From Notamacropus eugenii (Eukaryota; Chordata; Mammalia; Diprotodontia; Macropodidae): 64,000 nucleotides of DNA. A program made the translations under genes and the position numbers. Shown here piece after piece: positions 13,011-60,595 of this stretch; within the stretch, counting starts at the first letter, position 1; each line of letters begins with the position of its first letter. The stretch is taken from NCBI RefSeq assembly GCF_028372415.1, contig NC_092872.1, positions 92,734,575 through 92,798,574 on the forward strand. Direction: 5' to 3'. The notes below the pieces were generated by a model. That model saw nothing but the letters and a program-made list of their open reading frames with translations. It searched no databases and was not told where the DNA came from.

Positions 13011-13125
13011 ACTATAATGGAAAACAATGAAAGGCTGAGGTAAAGAAATGAGAGTGTGAAGACTATTTTGATAAAAGAAAAGAAAGAGTATGGCCATGTG
13101 ATGCAAATAAGCCCCCTCTCAAATT

Positions 13126-48760
<35,635 letters not shown>

Positions 48761-49029
48761 TCCTCGCGCTGCTTCATCCCACGTCTTACCAGTTACTATT
48801 ACCCCGCCTGGCTTTTACTCAGTCTGGAAATCCGGCCTACCCTGTGTTAGGGGAGATGCCCTCCAAGACTCGGGTATTTTTTAAATAAAGAAGCAAGTTA
48901 CCCTTGCTCCAGACGGCGGTGTTTGAGTAGTCGGTGTTGGGAAACCGCGTGCTGAAGGCGACGACGCTGGAGGGAGCGCTTGTAGTCCGTCCGTCTGCCT
49001 GGGGGTGGCTCGGCGCATTCTCTGTCTTT

Positions 49030-49315
49030 GTTTCTTTGTTTCCTTCTTTCTTTGTTTCTTTGTTTCTTTCCTTCTTTCCTTCCTTTCCTTCTTTCTTTCT
49101 TTCCTTCTTTCCTTCCTTCCCTTCCTTCCCTTCCATCCCTTTCCTTCCTTCCTTCCTTCCTTCCTTCCTTCCTTCCCTTCCTTCCCTTTCTTTCTTTCCT
49201 TCCTTCCTTCCTTCCTTCCTTCCTTCCTTCCTTCCTTCCTTCCTTCCTTCCTTCCTTCCTTCCTTCCTTCCTTCCTTCCTTCCTTCCTTCCTTCCTTCTT
49301 TCTTTCTTTCTTTCA
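49030..49315. repeat. (TTCC/TTTC)n microsatellite upstream of ERCC4
   Basis: About 285 bp of almost pure pyrimidine on the plus strand; the 49200-49295 core is nearly uninterrupted TTCC. The long reading frames seen in it on both strands (poly-FLPS and poly-KEGR) are artefacts of the repeat. Confidence 0.97.
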
Positions 49316-49319
49316 ACAG

Positions 49320-49890
49320 TTTATAGGATGTTGTCCTGTGTCTCTCCCCATCACTGATGCATTCAGATGAGTGATTAAAACAAAAAGTAAACAAACGTGT
49401 GCTACCTCATATCCTTACCACAAGAGGGACATCTTTGTTAATATTTGAGTCCAAGCATTTTAGAAAATTTAAGTCCTAAATCTATAATTTTTTTCTTCAC
49501 CTCCTGCATTGAAAGTTTAAAACAAGTTATTTAATGTGTACTGTCTATCACAGGCAGTGATAATTGAGAGACAAGATTTAAACCAAGGACTTCCCAACTT
49601 CAAAGATCCACCTTGACTGGCAAAATACATACATACATACATAGGTGTGTTTGTGTGTACATATGTACATATATATGGATGTATATATGAAGAGAGGTGT
49701 ATGTGTATATGTATATATATACATATGTGTATGAGTATATGTGCATATATATTTATATATTGCTGGGAGGTCATGGAGCATAGCAGCTGGGTCATTATGG
49801 GGGGTGAGTATCAGGGCTTCAGCTATTGATTCTACCAACAGAATTTCAAAGGCTACACAAAATTCTATGAGGTTGAGGAGCAGGGAACAA
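49320..49890. repeat. Upstream flank with TATG/TACA microsatellite
   Basis: 49625-49760 is an alternating purine-pyrimidine run (ATACATACATACATA; GTATATGTATATATATACAT). 49320-49620 has no recognised feature. Confidence 0.75.
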
Positions 49891-50500
49891 AGGTAGTCAG
49901 TCAACAGTACCACATACTGTAGAGTTGAGAAGGAATGAAAAAAAGGCTATCAGATTTGGTGTCCAAGGGATCATTGGTAACTTTGGAGAGAGCAGTTTCA
50001 GCTGGTAATGAAGTCAGAAGCTAGACTGCAGAGAGTTAAAAAAGTGTCAGGAGAGGAAGTGAAGGTAATGGATAGAACTTTTTCTAGAAATTTGGCTGTG
50101 AAAAGAAAGAGTGATGTTGAACTAGAGTTTGAAGTAGGGTCTAATGACAGTAGCGTTTTTTGTTTTTCTTTTAAAGAATCTGGAAGACCTTGGCATGTTT
50201 ATAGGCATCTGATACGGAACCGGTAGATGGAGAGAGAGACGAACTATTTATGACAGACAGAGACACAGAGAGACAGATTGGGCAAAGAGAGGCAGAGACA
50301 GAAAGAAGCAGAGAGACAGAAAGACTGAGACAGGAAGACAGAGAGAGAATGATTATGGTGACAATATGCTGGAGAAAACAGGAGGGGATGATATCAAAGA
50401 GGCAAGTAGGTTGGCCTTGGGGAAGAGAAGGGTCACTTCCTCTGAGACTAAAGGAGCAGAGAATGGAGGATGATTTTGTATGGGGGTAGTTGGTTTTTAG
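49890..50500 (-). mobile_element. L2 fragment, antisense, with GA-rich microsatellite
   Basis: 49930-50130 resembles antisense L2 ORF2 (GGTAATGAAGTCAGAAGCTA). 50230-50350 is a (GAGACA)n-like purine tract. Confidence 0.6.
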
Positions 50501-51030
50501 TCATTGTTTTCCCCTTCATCAGGTCTGCGATATAGCTATAGAAACTAAACAGCACATAACAGGTAATGAAGTTTAAATACACTAACCAAGTGGTTTAAAT
50601 GTAAAAAATGTGCTTGATCTCTTTATTAAGTTCAAACTGGTGGACAGATTCCTTCATTGAATTAGAAAGGCAACCTGGCTATTAGGGGGAAATGTGTGGG
50701 GGAATAGTTGACCTATCCCAGGAGACTTTTACTTGACTGAAACTTCCAGCCCTGAAGTCAGTCCAGGATGTTAGAGTAGGGGAAGGGGATTTTTCTCTCC
50801 TGCTCATCCATCTTCCTTGGAGTCTTGCATAGGAGCTAGACCATCTAATGTTTCAGAAGTTCACCTGCTTAACAGAGTTCAGGGCACAGCTGGAAAGGGA
50901 AAGACACATTCTTCAAAGGTTAACACAAATACCAAGAAACAACTTCAAGGAAAAGGACCTTGAGCTGTCTTATCTATTCTGATTTATCTGATAGCTATTA
51001 AACATCTTCAAACTGTTAGAAACAGGATAC
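50501..51030. other. Intergenic, no recognised feature
   Basis: No element or coding frame identified. Confidence 0.4.
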
Positions 51031-51310
51031 AAATACAAAAGAGAGACAGTCCTTGCCCTCAGGAAGCTTATATTCCTGATTGCAGGATACAATACATATG
51101 TGGGAGTAGTGACTAGGGGAGTGAGATTTGGTCTAGTAGAGATTGTCAGTCAATAAACATTTTTAAGGGTTTACTGTTTATGGGCTAGGCACTGTGATAG
51201 GCAAAGAAAGACAGAAAAAAGCACCGTCCTTGCTCTCAAGTAGCCCAATGGAAGAGACAACAGGCAAGCAACTATATACATACAAAGAATATATAATACA
51301 TATTTTCGTA
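51030..51310 (-). mobile_element. Two consecutive antisense L2 3' ends
   Basis: 51035-51110 (CCTTGCCCTCAGGAAGCTTA) and 51148-51290 (CGTCCTTGCTCTCAAGTAGC) are two independent copies of the same L2 3' segment. Confidence 0.8.
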
Positions 51311-51334
51311 TATATAACATACATATACAAACAT

Positions 51335-51730
51335 ATTGTTCATCTTTTATTTTGAAAAAGAACCAACGACATCATGAGTAATGTTTTGACTTGATGAGAA
51401 TTGCATTTAAGTGAGACAGAGTTGTCCATTGTCAGCCTCACTCTTCCAGAATCACTGAAGTCCAGTGGCAAGACATAAGTCAGGACAGCTGGCCCTGAGA
51501 TGCAGGGGATGACCATGGCATCTTTGATGTTTGACCAAACTGAGCACTTCATGGCACCTGCCTTTAGCCATCTTCATGACTGTTGGAACAATTTGTTTTC
51601 ATGTGCCCATTCTTCCCAGGGAAGTCTTCGCATACTTGGGGTACACACCTTCTAAGTCCCTGGTCCATTGGGTACCCTTAACCTGGTTTAGCCCATCCAT
51701 TATATTGATTTTACAGGGTTTTACAGGCTT
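51335..51730 (+). repeat. Dispersed SINE-like repeat, family copy 2 (longest)
   Basis: AAAAAGAACCAACGACATCA and GAGAATTGCATTTAAGTGAG. It extends further 3' than the other copies (to about 51720). Confidence 0.65.
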
Positions 51731-51839
51731 TTTTGGAGCCTCACAAAAGCTAGGTGAGAGGTGGACTCCAGAAGTGGATGAGCACCCCTGAAAAGGGCTC
51801 AGCAAGCCCTTACACCAAACTCCCTGAACACTTCTTATA

Positions 51840-51920
51840 CCCTGTGCACACACACATATACATATGCATACACACATGCACATACACACATATATGTATA
51901 TGTGTATATATATATATTAT
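51840..51920. repeat. (CA/TATG)n microsatellite
   Basis: ACACACACATATACATATGC and following alternating run, ending in (TA)n. Confidence 0.85.
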
Positions 51921-51929
51921 GGAGAGTAA

Positions 51930-53240
51930 TCTTGGAAGGCACAATCATTGGCAAGACAGGGAAAGGCTTTAATAGACAGCAGTATTTGAGCTGAATCTGG
52001 AAAGGAAGTCCCAGAAGCCAGGAGACAAGATGAGAAGAGAAAACATTGAACACGTGGGGGACAGACAGTGAACAGACATAGAATGGTGGGATGAGGGAAT
52101 GCCATGTGAAGGGAAAAAGGCCAGTGCTTCAGATTCCTAGAGTATGTGGAGGAGAAGATTAAAATGTATGAAGACTGGATAGGTAGTATTGGGGAATTCT
52201 CTCAACTTATCGGTGAGGGAACAATGATTGTAGGTCAAAGATAAGGAGGCTACGCTGAAATTAAAGAGATTTATTAGAATGCTAAGGAATCTGCTCTTAC
52301 TAATAGCAAATTGAGATTCCTGGGGTGCAGATTTAGTTTTTATAACCTCACAATCCTGTTTAGGGTATACAGTCAAGCATTAGCATTCTGCAGTAACTTA
52401 GGATAGATTAAGTAAAGTTTTTCCCAGGAGAGGAAGAGGCAGAAAAAGAGAGATATTAGCCAAGGGAGAAAAAGGAGAGTATTTGGAATGCAACTGGTAG
52501 AATTTATTACCAGAGTAAGAAAGTATTCCCTGTTCAAGGTCAGGAGACAAGGGAAAGAGACCAAATGCTTTTAGACAAAAATGCAGGGTCTCTTATCCAA
52601 GGATGTCAAAGAGCTGTTATAACAGTGTCTGAAACCTTTCTCTTTACCATTCCTTGCATGAGGTCAAGAACATTTTAATAGGGGCAATTTCAATACTGTT
52701 AATAAATACATCAAGATGTTGCAAAACAGTTGTGATTTCTATTTTCCTCTATGGTAGGAAGAGGCAGGATTTTCTATTTGATTGTGGAGGCAGTAGGGAG
52801 AAACTGGGGATTATTGAATGGGGGGTAATGGGGAAAGGGGAGAGAGTGACATTGTCAGACTGATGCTTTTGGAAGATCAGTTTGAGTAAAGGTTGGATTG
52901 GAATAAGTAAGGAGAGTCTCTAGGCAGGAAGACCCATGAGAAACCCATTGCAACAGTCCATGTACAAGGCAATGAGGCAAGGGTAGTGGTTGAGCTGGTG
53001 GAGAGAAGGGGAAATATAAAAGAGATAGAAGGTAGAAATGACAAAATTTGGTAGTTTACTGGGTAGTGGAGTCATCATGAGAGAGAAGTTGAAGATGGCA
53101 CCAAGGTTGCTCATGTGACTAGGTGGATAGTAGCACTCTGGACAGCAATAAGGAAATTTGGAAGAAGGGATGTCCAACTTGTTTATGAAGCACTGTAATT
53201 CAAGAGGGAGACTGAGGCTAAATGTATAGATCTGGAAATT
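51930..53240 (-). mobile_element. L2 LINE, antisense, interrupted
   Basis: 51930-52250 and 52870-53240 are antisense L2 (ATGGGAAACCC-like; GACCCATGAGAAACCCATTG; GGAAATTGTCTTCCTAGAAA). 52250-52860 between them is not recognised and may be a later insertion. Confidence 0.65.
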
Positions 53241-53434
53241 GTCTTCCTAGAAATGATAACTGAATCCATGAAACAGTGAGAGGGATTGTGAATGGAGTCA
53301 TAAGGCAATTGATTTTTTTATACCACTTCCTGTTGAGTTGGAGGATGGCATCACACCTGGTTTCTTGTTGCATTGGTGAATGGAATATGAGGTATGGGTT
53401 GTCTAGGTGGTCCTTATAACTCTTCAAGTATTTG

Positions 53435-55180
53435 GTAGTGTTGACCATCTCCTGGATACTTTCTTCTTTCAGGGAAGATTTCAGGTGAAATCATTTTCCA
53501 CTACAATGTCTCAGACCATTTCTTCTCAAGCTCCTTTGTTGGATCATAATCTAACATCCCTTCCCTTAATGTAGGTATTACTGAAGGCCCTGTGCCAGGA
53601 ACTCTTCATTTCTTTCTCTATATATCCTTTATCTTGGCTCACTCATAAGCTCTCATGGGCTCAGTTATTATCTTTATGCAGATGACTTCAATGTCTGTAT
53701 GTCTAGTCTCTCATTGCCAACTATTGTTTATCTCCAGTTAGGTATACTGTAAAATAAGCATCATAAAAAGCACCTCCTCTTAGGAATGTTATGAAGATCC
53801 TCTAAATTTCCTTATTTCTGTTAAGGACTTGTTATCCTTCCACTTGCCTAGGATCACAACCTTGGAGTCATCCTTGATTGCTTTTCACTCTTCCATATCT
53901 AGGCAGTTGCCAAGGGCTGTCAGTTCTACTTTCATAACTTCTCTCCCATCTGTTCCCTTTATCTACACAGCCACCACCTTAGTTCAGGCTTTCATTATCT
54001 CTAACCTCTAGAATTGTGACGCTTTTCTAGTTGGACTACTAGTTTTCAGTCTCTACTTTCCAATCCATCCTTGATACAATTATCAAAATAGTCCTATTAA
54101 AACCCCTTTGACCATTTCATGCCCCTACTTAGGAATCATAGAGGACTCTCTAATGCCTCTAGATAAAATACAAATTCTTCAGTTTAGCTATGAAATCTTC
54201 ACAATCTAACTTTAACCTTATATTTCTTTCTTTTTTTAAAAAAGATATGTTTCATTGATGCCTTTTGCTTTTATATCACAGACATTTTTGGATATTCTCC
54301 ATTGCCACCCCACTTTCTGCCCTATAATGAGCCTTCCTTTGTAACAAAGCAGAAGTTAAGGAAACCCAAAGACATAATGATCACTTCTGATGTTGTGTCG
54401 TATTGTGTTATATTCTGCACCCAAAGTCCTCCAGCTCTTTTTCTCATATTGATCATTGCTATTATGCAGTGTCTGGTTTACTTTTGATGTTCTTTACATT
54501 TACATTAGTATAGCTTTTGTGTTTTTTTCATGGTTTTGCATGATTTCCCTCTGTATCAATTTATACACCCCTCTTCATATTTATCTGAATACTCATATAT
54601 TCAATTGTTTTTATGATACAAAAATATCCTATTACATTCCTATGCTACAATTTTTTTTCAACCATTCCTCAATTGCTTGGCACCCACTTTTTTTCCCCCA
54701 GATCTTTGCTTTTACGAAAAGTGCTGCTGTGACATGGTAGCAGGAACTCTGGGTGAGAGGGAATCCAGCCTACCTTTCTATGCTTATTGTAAATTGTTCC
54801 CCTTCATGAATGAACAAAATTGGCCTCTGCTACATCGTGAACCTGGTTCTCTATCTCGGTGTCTTTGCTTAGATTGCCCTCCATTCCTGGAGCATATTCA
54901 TATTCCCCTCTTAGAATTCTTAACTACCTTTACAGCTTAGCTCATTCCTTATGGAAAAATGATTAATAATTACTGTTCCTGATCTGCTTTGTGATCAGTG
55001 TTTTCACACCTCCTAAAATGATCATCTCTAGCATGATCTGTTTACATGTTGTCTTTCCTCTAGTAGAATTCAAGCTCTCTGGGTTTGTGTATGTTTTTTA
55101 AAAAATTTGTCTTTATGTTTCCATCACCATACTCTTGTACAGAGTAAATAATGAATAATACTTGTTGGATTAAATTGAGG
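53435..55180 (+). mobile_element. L2 LINE, sense, split by an antisense L1 3' end
   Basis: 53435-54230 (GTTGACCATCTCCTGGATAC; TATCTTTATGCAGATGACTT; TTGGAGTCATCCTTGATTGC) and 54745-55180 (GTAGAATTCAAGCTCTCTGG, 3' end) are one L2. 54235-54740 is antisense L1 3' UTR. Confidence 0.8.
54235..54740 (-). mobile_element. L1 3' UTR, antisense, inserted in the L2
   Basis: TTTCATTGATGCCTTTTGCT, then GCTTGGCACCCACTTTTTTT and AAAAGTGCTGCTGTGAC, which are antisense L1 3' phrases. Confidence 0.75.
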
Positions 55181-55870
55181 GCAGATTGCTTAAATCATTC
55201 TAGAAATAAGAATATCTAATAATTTCTCCAACTCCAAAGCTGTGATAGCTTCTCTTCTCTCCCTTTCTATATCTGCAACTTCCCTATGTATACAACATAG
55301 AAAGACACACAAATCTTATGGAATTGGAAGAAAACCTAGTTCATCCTGATTTCCATTTCAAATCCTGAATTATAGTTATTTATCTCAGTTTCCTCCTCTA
55401 TTAGAGAACAAAGTCTTTTCTTTGGGGACTTCAGGTTTACCCCTTGCTCCCTGGTCAAAACTATTCTCCTTGAAGTCGTGGATTTTGTGGTTTCTCTGGG
55501 TTTTGCCTACAGAATTCCATTTTGGGGCATCTAGGCTCTTGGTTATCTAGACTAAAGTTCTTTCACTCTAAAACTATCCTTGTTCCTATCTTGCCCTCTT
55601 GTCTGGTGAAGTCAGAGTGATTTTTTTTTAGATCCAAATTTCTTTACAATTCCTTTTCCCTTTTCCTCACCCCATTGTAGTCAGCCCAAATGGATGACAT
55701 GGAATTTAGTCCTGCATTTCCATATCTCACTGTCTTTCTTGGGATCATTAATGTAAATATTAACTTGGCCAATTTTTTTCCTCCAAAGATGTAATTACTG
55801 GTATTCTGATGAAAAAAGAGAAGACAATAGTCAATAATTTTAAGTGTTTTGAAATAATTATCAAAAATAG
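55181..55870. other. Intergenic, no recognised feature
   Basis: AT-rich; frames under 80 codons without similarity. Confidence 0.4.
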
Positions 55871-55871
55871 G

Positions 55872-56355
55872 CAGCATGGCATGATGGATAGAGAACCAGC
55901 TTTCATAGAGTCAGGAAGCCCCTTCACATACCTACTTGCTGCCCCATCATGGGTAAGTCTCTTAATTTCTCTGTGCCAGACAGCTCTCTAAGATTATAAT
56001 AATACTTAGCCTTTATATAGCACTTTAAAAGTTTGCAAAGCACTTTGTAAAATTATCTCAGTTGATCCTCACAGCAACGCTGGAAAGTACATATTTTTAA
56101 TCCTCATTTTACATTTGGGAAAACTGAGACAGAAGTTATGTGACTTCTTCAGGGTCATGCAGTTAGTAAGTGTCCAAAGCTAGATCTGAACTCACGTCTT
56201 CCTAACTTCAGACCCACTGCTGTATTCGTTGCATTATCAGCTGCCTCAAATATAAGTTATGAGTTTATACTTGACTCTAAATTGCCAAGAGTATATTGAT
56301 CTGCATTGGTAGAGGAAGTTCCTTACCAGAAGTTCCCTATAACAATAAAATCAGA
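55872..56355 (+). repeat. tRNA-like SINE split by an antisense MIR-type SINE
   Basis: The outer SINE is 55872-55995 and 56270-56350 (GCATTGGTAGAGGAAGTTCC; AGTTCCCTATAACAATAAAA). The inner antisense SINE is 55996-56250 (TAGCACTTTAAAAGTTTGCA; GAGACAGAAGTTATGTGACT; CTTCCTAACTTCAGACCCAC). Confidence 0.85.
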
Positions 56356-56459
56356 ATGCTGCTAAAAAAAAAATCACCTTAGGAACAGAGAATAAGAAAA
56401 AAGCCTGCTTTTATGCCATTCTAGATATTTATTGTTTACTGGTATCTATACAACTAAAA

Positions 56460-56650
56460 ATTGTTTGTGTCTGTCCTTCATTGCTGAAGAAGCCCATGAC
56501 ATCAGAGAAATAATGACATGACCTGCACTTGACTTTGTTTTGAGTGAGGGAGTGCTGTGCAGGTCACCAGTCTCACTTCCTCTCCAGAGCCATCTGTGGA
56601 ATTGCATTTCTCTTAGGAAGTGGCTTGGAAAAGTCTTATGTATTTGTGAA
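56460..56650 (+). repeat. Dispersed SINE-like repeat, family copy 3
   Basis: GACATGACCTGCACTTGACT and GAGTGAGGGAGTGCTGTGCA. It is very close in sequence to the copy at 63765. Confidence 0.65.
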
Positions 56651-59080
56651 TCTGTTCAAAACCTTATTGGAGTAACTTGAGACTGTATACTAATAGTATC
56701 TGATTTGAGTATATCTCTAGTTTGTTTTCCTAGATTCTCTTGAACAACAGTTATTGAATTCAATTCAAATTCTTTAAGTCTGCAATGTTAAAAGCATAGT
56801 GAAGTGGCTTAACAGTAAAATAATCGTCATAGTTAAAATGACTGACTGTTTTGATGGTAAGAACAAATTTTGGGGATGGGAGGGAAAGGCAGAGGAAGAG
56901 CTACTAAGTTGTTTTAGGAATAGAACCCTTTATTAGCTTGAGATTGTAGTTGGGTGAAAGGGTAGGTGGAAATGGAGCTATCCAAACAGTGCTGCTGACT
57001 TGGTGGGGAGGACAATCTTCTGTTTGAGGTCTCCTCTGAGCTGCCATTTTTTTTTTTGGTATTGGATTATTGTATAAATACCTTGGTTTAGAGTTATTTT
57101 TTTTCCCCCAATTAACACGAGATTCAGTTTTTTAAAAAAGTGATAAAACATTTTTTCAAATTGTAAACAGGATGGGGGGACATTCTAAGGGTCACTGTAG
57201 AAATGAATTTTAAAACTTTTAATTTTTGCTTATATAATTTAAAAATTTACCATGTTAATCTCTTTAGTTCATTCTATTTTCTTGTGATTACTAAAATACA
57301 CCACTTCTTCCCCTCCTCTTTTCAAGAAAGATTAAAAAAAACCTGACCAGATAGCAGATCACTTACATTAATCCTTTGAAAATGAAATCACCTGCATAGT
57401 AATGTTGCATTATGAGTCAATTGAGAGTAGTCTTATTATCTGGATAAGTAATTATCAATCATAGAGGCAAAGGAGATTTTCATCTTTAAAACCAATCTTT
57501 CTCTTGGATATATGTGAATTTGATAATGTGATTTTTTTTTGACTTTTTGACAAGCTATTAATCAGTACCAGGAAAGAAAAAAGATGCAAGCAAGAAATTG
57601 AGCATGAAAGTCGATTACCTACTCATCTGCATCATGACAAAAGTCTTTCTTGAAAACTGATAACGATTCTTGTATGTGTTGCAATTAACCTTTTGTTATT
57701 GATTTGTAGAAAGCCGTGGGTCTTCCGGTGGGAGAAATAATACTTTAGTTAGATAAGCTTTGTTGAGCTTATTCACATTCTTGCTTTAATCTTTCTAGTT
57801 TCCTACCTAGGCAAAATAAACTGAACATATTACTGCCAATAAGGAGAAGGGGCTGAGTAGCTCTGTTTTTTTTTTTAAATTAAAGACAGCTTTGTGTGTG
57901 TTATCTTGTCTAGTCTACCAGTATGGATAATTCAGTAGCTCAAAAGTTTTTTGTTAATTTTTATCATATAGGCAATACACTGTCATAGATGCAGGGGATA
58001 TGAAAATGAGATTGGATATTCTCTAGTCTTTTTAAAAGTAGTTTATAATCTGGTAGGGAGGATAAGACATCTACCATGTAACCCTTCTGTCAGAGACTCC
58101 GTCATCGTATGCAAGACCCAGGTATACTCTGAGAACATTTCACTTATTTGGCTTGTTCTTCCATATACAGTTAGAATTAGGGAATCATAGAATCTTCTTT
58201 TTAAAAAACATATTTTTATTTATTTTGTTAAAATTTTCCTAATTAAATTCCCCCCCTTCACCCAGCTTTGAAAGTAACATGTTGAATTTGAGTGACAGAA
58301 TCTTGCGCTCTTCTTCGTGGGTTGCCACCGGCTCCCCTTATAAACACTGAGGTAGGCTTAAAACATACTCAAAAAAAAAAGCAAAACCAAACAAACTAAA
58401 GGACACATAAAGTAACGGAATCCAAGCACAGAATCATGTGACACTCTGCCCCTAACTCTCCCCACAAGAAGCCTGTATAAGTGTCCTTAATTTGTAAATT
58501 AATGGAACTTTATTAAAGGGAAAGTTGAGGTTTGCTGCTCCCCGTTGTTGTCTGCTTTCTCCTTCCACTATCTCCTTTCAGCTCTTAGCAGGTGGTGGTC
58601 ACTTCCCACAGACCCTGTTTTCTGTTATATATATTTCTATCTCCTATGGATCAGCTCCCTGTATTGATTTAGCTCTACCTTATACAATTTCCTTTGAGGT
58701 TCAGAGATTCACTGGAATATAGTTGTTAACACCTTCTCCAGAGGATGAATTCTGTAGCTGCTGGCCCATATGGAATGATCTCTCTTAAGTTCCTGCCTTA
58801 CCCAACCTTGATACCAGTTTGAAAATACTTCAGAATCAGAATGACAATCTTCTTTCGTATGCCTGGGTCACACAGTCTCTTGTCCTCTCTTCCAGAAGAC
58901 TTTCAGGGCCTTCTGGAAATGCTCCCTTTTTGTGATGTTCAAATGAATTTCTATTTTCAACCCTATATAGGATATATAGAAAGTGAGTAATATTCACTTC
59001 CTTCCTCCTCCACACTCCCAGTACCTATTTAGTATGTTACTTGCTCATATCAGCATTCATCTAGCTACTAAGTCCTGTTG
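56651..59080. other. Intergenic, no clear element
   Basis: Long AT-rich stretch. The 65-codon frame at 58525-58722 has no recognised similarity. Poly(T) and poly(A) runs occur at 57046, 57530, 57867 and 58370. Confidence 0.4.
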
Positions 59081-59084
59081 TCAT

Positions 59085-59640
59085 TTGTCCTTCATTTTCA
59101 AAGAGGACTATGACATCAGGGAGGTGATTCTATAACATGCAAGTGGATTGGATTTAAGTGAGGAAGGGCTGTGCAAAGTCACTAGCCTCACTCTTTCCTC
59201 TGGGGCCATCTGGGTCTGGTGGCATGCTATAGATCAGGATGACTGGAGATAGCCTGGATGCAATGGGAGACCTTGGCCATTTTAAGCTAAGGTCTTTAAC
59301 AGGTCTCAGTTTGAATGAGGCAATACACATTCAATGATTAAGACTAGGTAAGAAATGAGGCAGAGAATGGACCCTTTTACCTAGTGAAAAAACCAACAAC
59401 AATAATTTGGCATGAGAGGTTTGAGGACAGAAAGATAGCTTTTATCTGAGGAGGTCTGTGAAGATTTCGTAGAAGTGACACTTAAACTGAGATGTGGAAG
59501 TGTTACCTCCCTCCACATGTCACATGTAGGGGGATGGTATTGGCAAAAGTACAGAGGTATGCTAAGATAAGACAAGATTGGTTGTGAATAGGGAGAAACA
59601 ACATTGGTTGTGGGCTTCAAAAGATGGGTAGGAATGTATT
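59085..59640. repeat. Dispersed SINE-like repeat copy 4 (+) and antisense L2
   Basis: 59085-59350 is the repeat (AAAGAGGACTATGACATCAG; TGGATTTAAGTGAGGAAGGG). 59380-59635 is antisense L2 (GTTGTGGGCTTCAAAAGATG). Confidence 0.65.
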
Positions 59641-60595
59641 TAAAAAATTATTTCATTTTTCTCAATTACATGTAAAATTTTTAAAATATTCATTTAAAAT
59701 ACTTTTTAATTTCAAATTCTCTTTCTTCCTCCCCTTCTTCCCTTGAGAAAGCAAGCAATCTGATATAGATTATACATGCAGAGTCATGCAAAACATATTC
59801 CATATTGGTCATGTTGTAAAAGAAAACACGGACCGACTGCCCCCTCAAAGCCCCAAGAAAAACAAAGAAATTAAAAATTCAAGCCACATTCAGATTCTAT
59901 CAATTCTTTCTCTGGAAGTGGATAGCATTTTTCATCATATGTCCTTTGGAATTATCTTGGACCATTTTTTGCTCAGAATAGATAAGTCATCCACAGTTGA
60001 TCATAGTGCAATATTGTACAATGTTCTCCTGGTTTTGCTCACTTCATTTTGCATCAGCTCAGGTAAGTCTTCTCAGGCTTTTCTGAAACCATCCTGCTCA
60101 TCATTTCTTATAGGGCAATGTAGAGGGCTAAGGAGAGTGTGAGCCCTGTGATCAAGGTCATAGCTTAGGCGAAGCCTGTTCCTGTGGGACTTGTGCTTAC
60201 CCAAACCCTGGCCAAAGTTCTCCATGACCCTGGAACCTGATGTTCTTGCAGATACTGATATTCTTGCAAAAAGTTATAAGAGGGCCTGGGAACTCAGGAA
60301 CTAGCTTTGGGAGCAGGATAAGCTTTGTTACCTGCTTCAGGTACAAGGACATGGGTGAGTCATGGGATGATGAAGTCATGTCTTGAGATGGTGTAGTCAT
60401 GGGATGAGCTCAGCCTGCACGTGATTGTGGTCATAGCTCTTAAATAACCTGACCCTCAGTTGAATAAATGGATTGCTCTCTTGCATTCCCACCTGCCCCA
60501 GTCTTTCTTATCAACTGCTGGGGACCCCAGGGGCGGCACAGTAGTATTCCATCATAATAACATACCACAATTTGTTTAGTCATTCAAAGGGTAGG
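59640..60595 (-). mobile_element. L1 3' UTR, antisense, split by a solo LTR
   Basis: 59640-60118 (GCAAGCAATCTGATATAGAT; TCATGCAAAACATATTCCAT; CCATCCTGCTCATCATTTCT) continues at 60541-60595 (AGTATTCCATCATAATAACA). Confidence 0.88.
60119..60538 (+). mobile_element. Solo LTR of an endogenous retrovirus, about 420 bp
   Basis: Starts TGTAGAGGGC and ends GGGGCGGCA, the TG...CA ends of a retroviral LTR. It contains TATA-like TTAAATAAC near 60440, AATAAA at 60463-60468, then a C-rich U5-like end. It splits an L1 3' end that reads on smoothly without it. No gag, pol or env remains. The target duplication is short and diverged (CAA left, CAG right), so the edges are uncertain by a few bases. Confidence 0.8.

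Larger units (their letters stand above)
9780..13125 (-). other. ERCC4: Probable ERCC4 3' UTR
   Basis: No other gene is visible in the 3.3 kb downstream of the stop codon. The stretch is largely free of recognisable repeats, apart from a MIR at 12838-13010, unlike the flanking DNA. Human ERCC4 is recalled as having a 3' UTR of several kilobases. Minus-strand AATAAA signals occur at 9802-9807 and 9885-9890 (distal), 10515 region and 11402-11407 (internal). The distal ones lie just before the repeat-rich DNA below 9.55 kb. The true cleavage site cannot be fixed from sequence alone. Confidence 0.4.

Noticed and set aside
48837..49394. Long frames (185, 130, 121 and 109 codons) in the TTCC tract
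   Set aside because: Poly-KEGR and poly-FLPS translations are simply the tetranucleotide repeat read in each frame.
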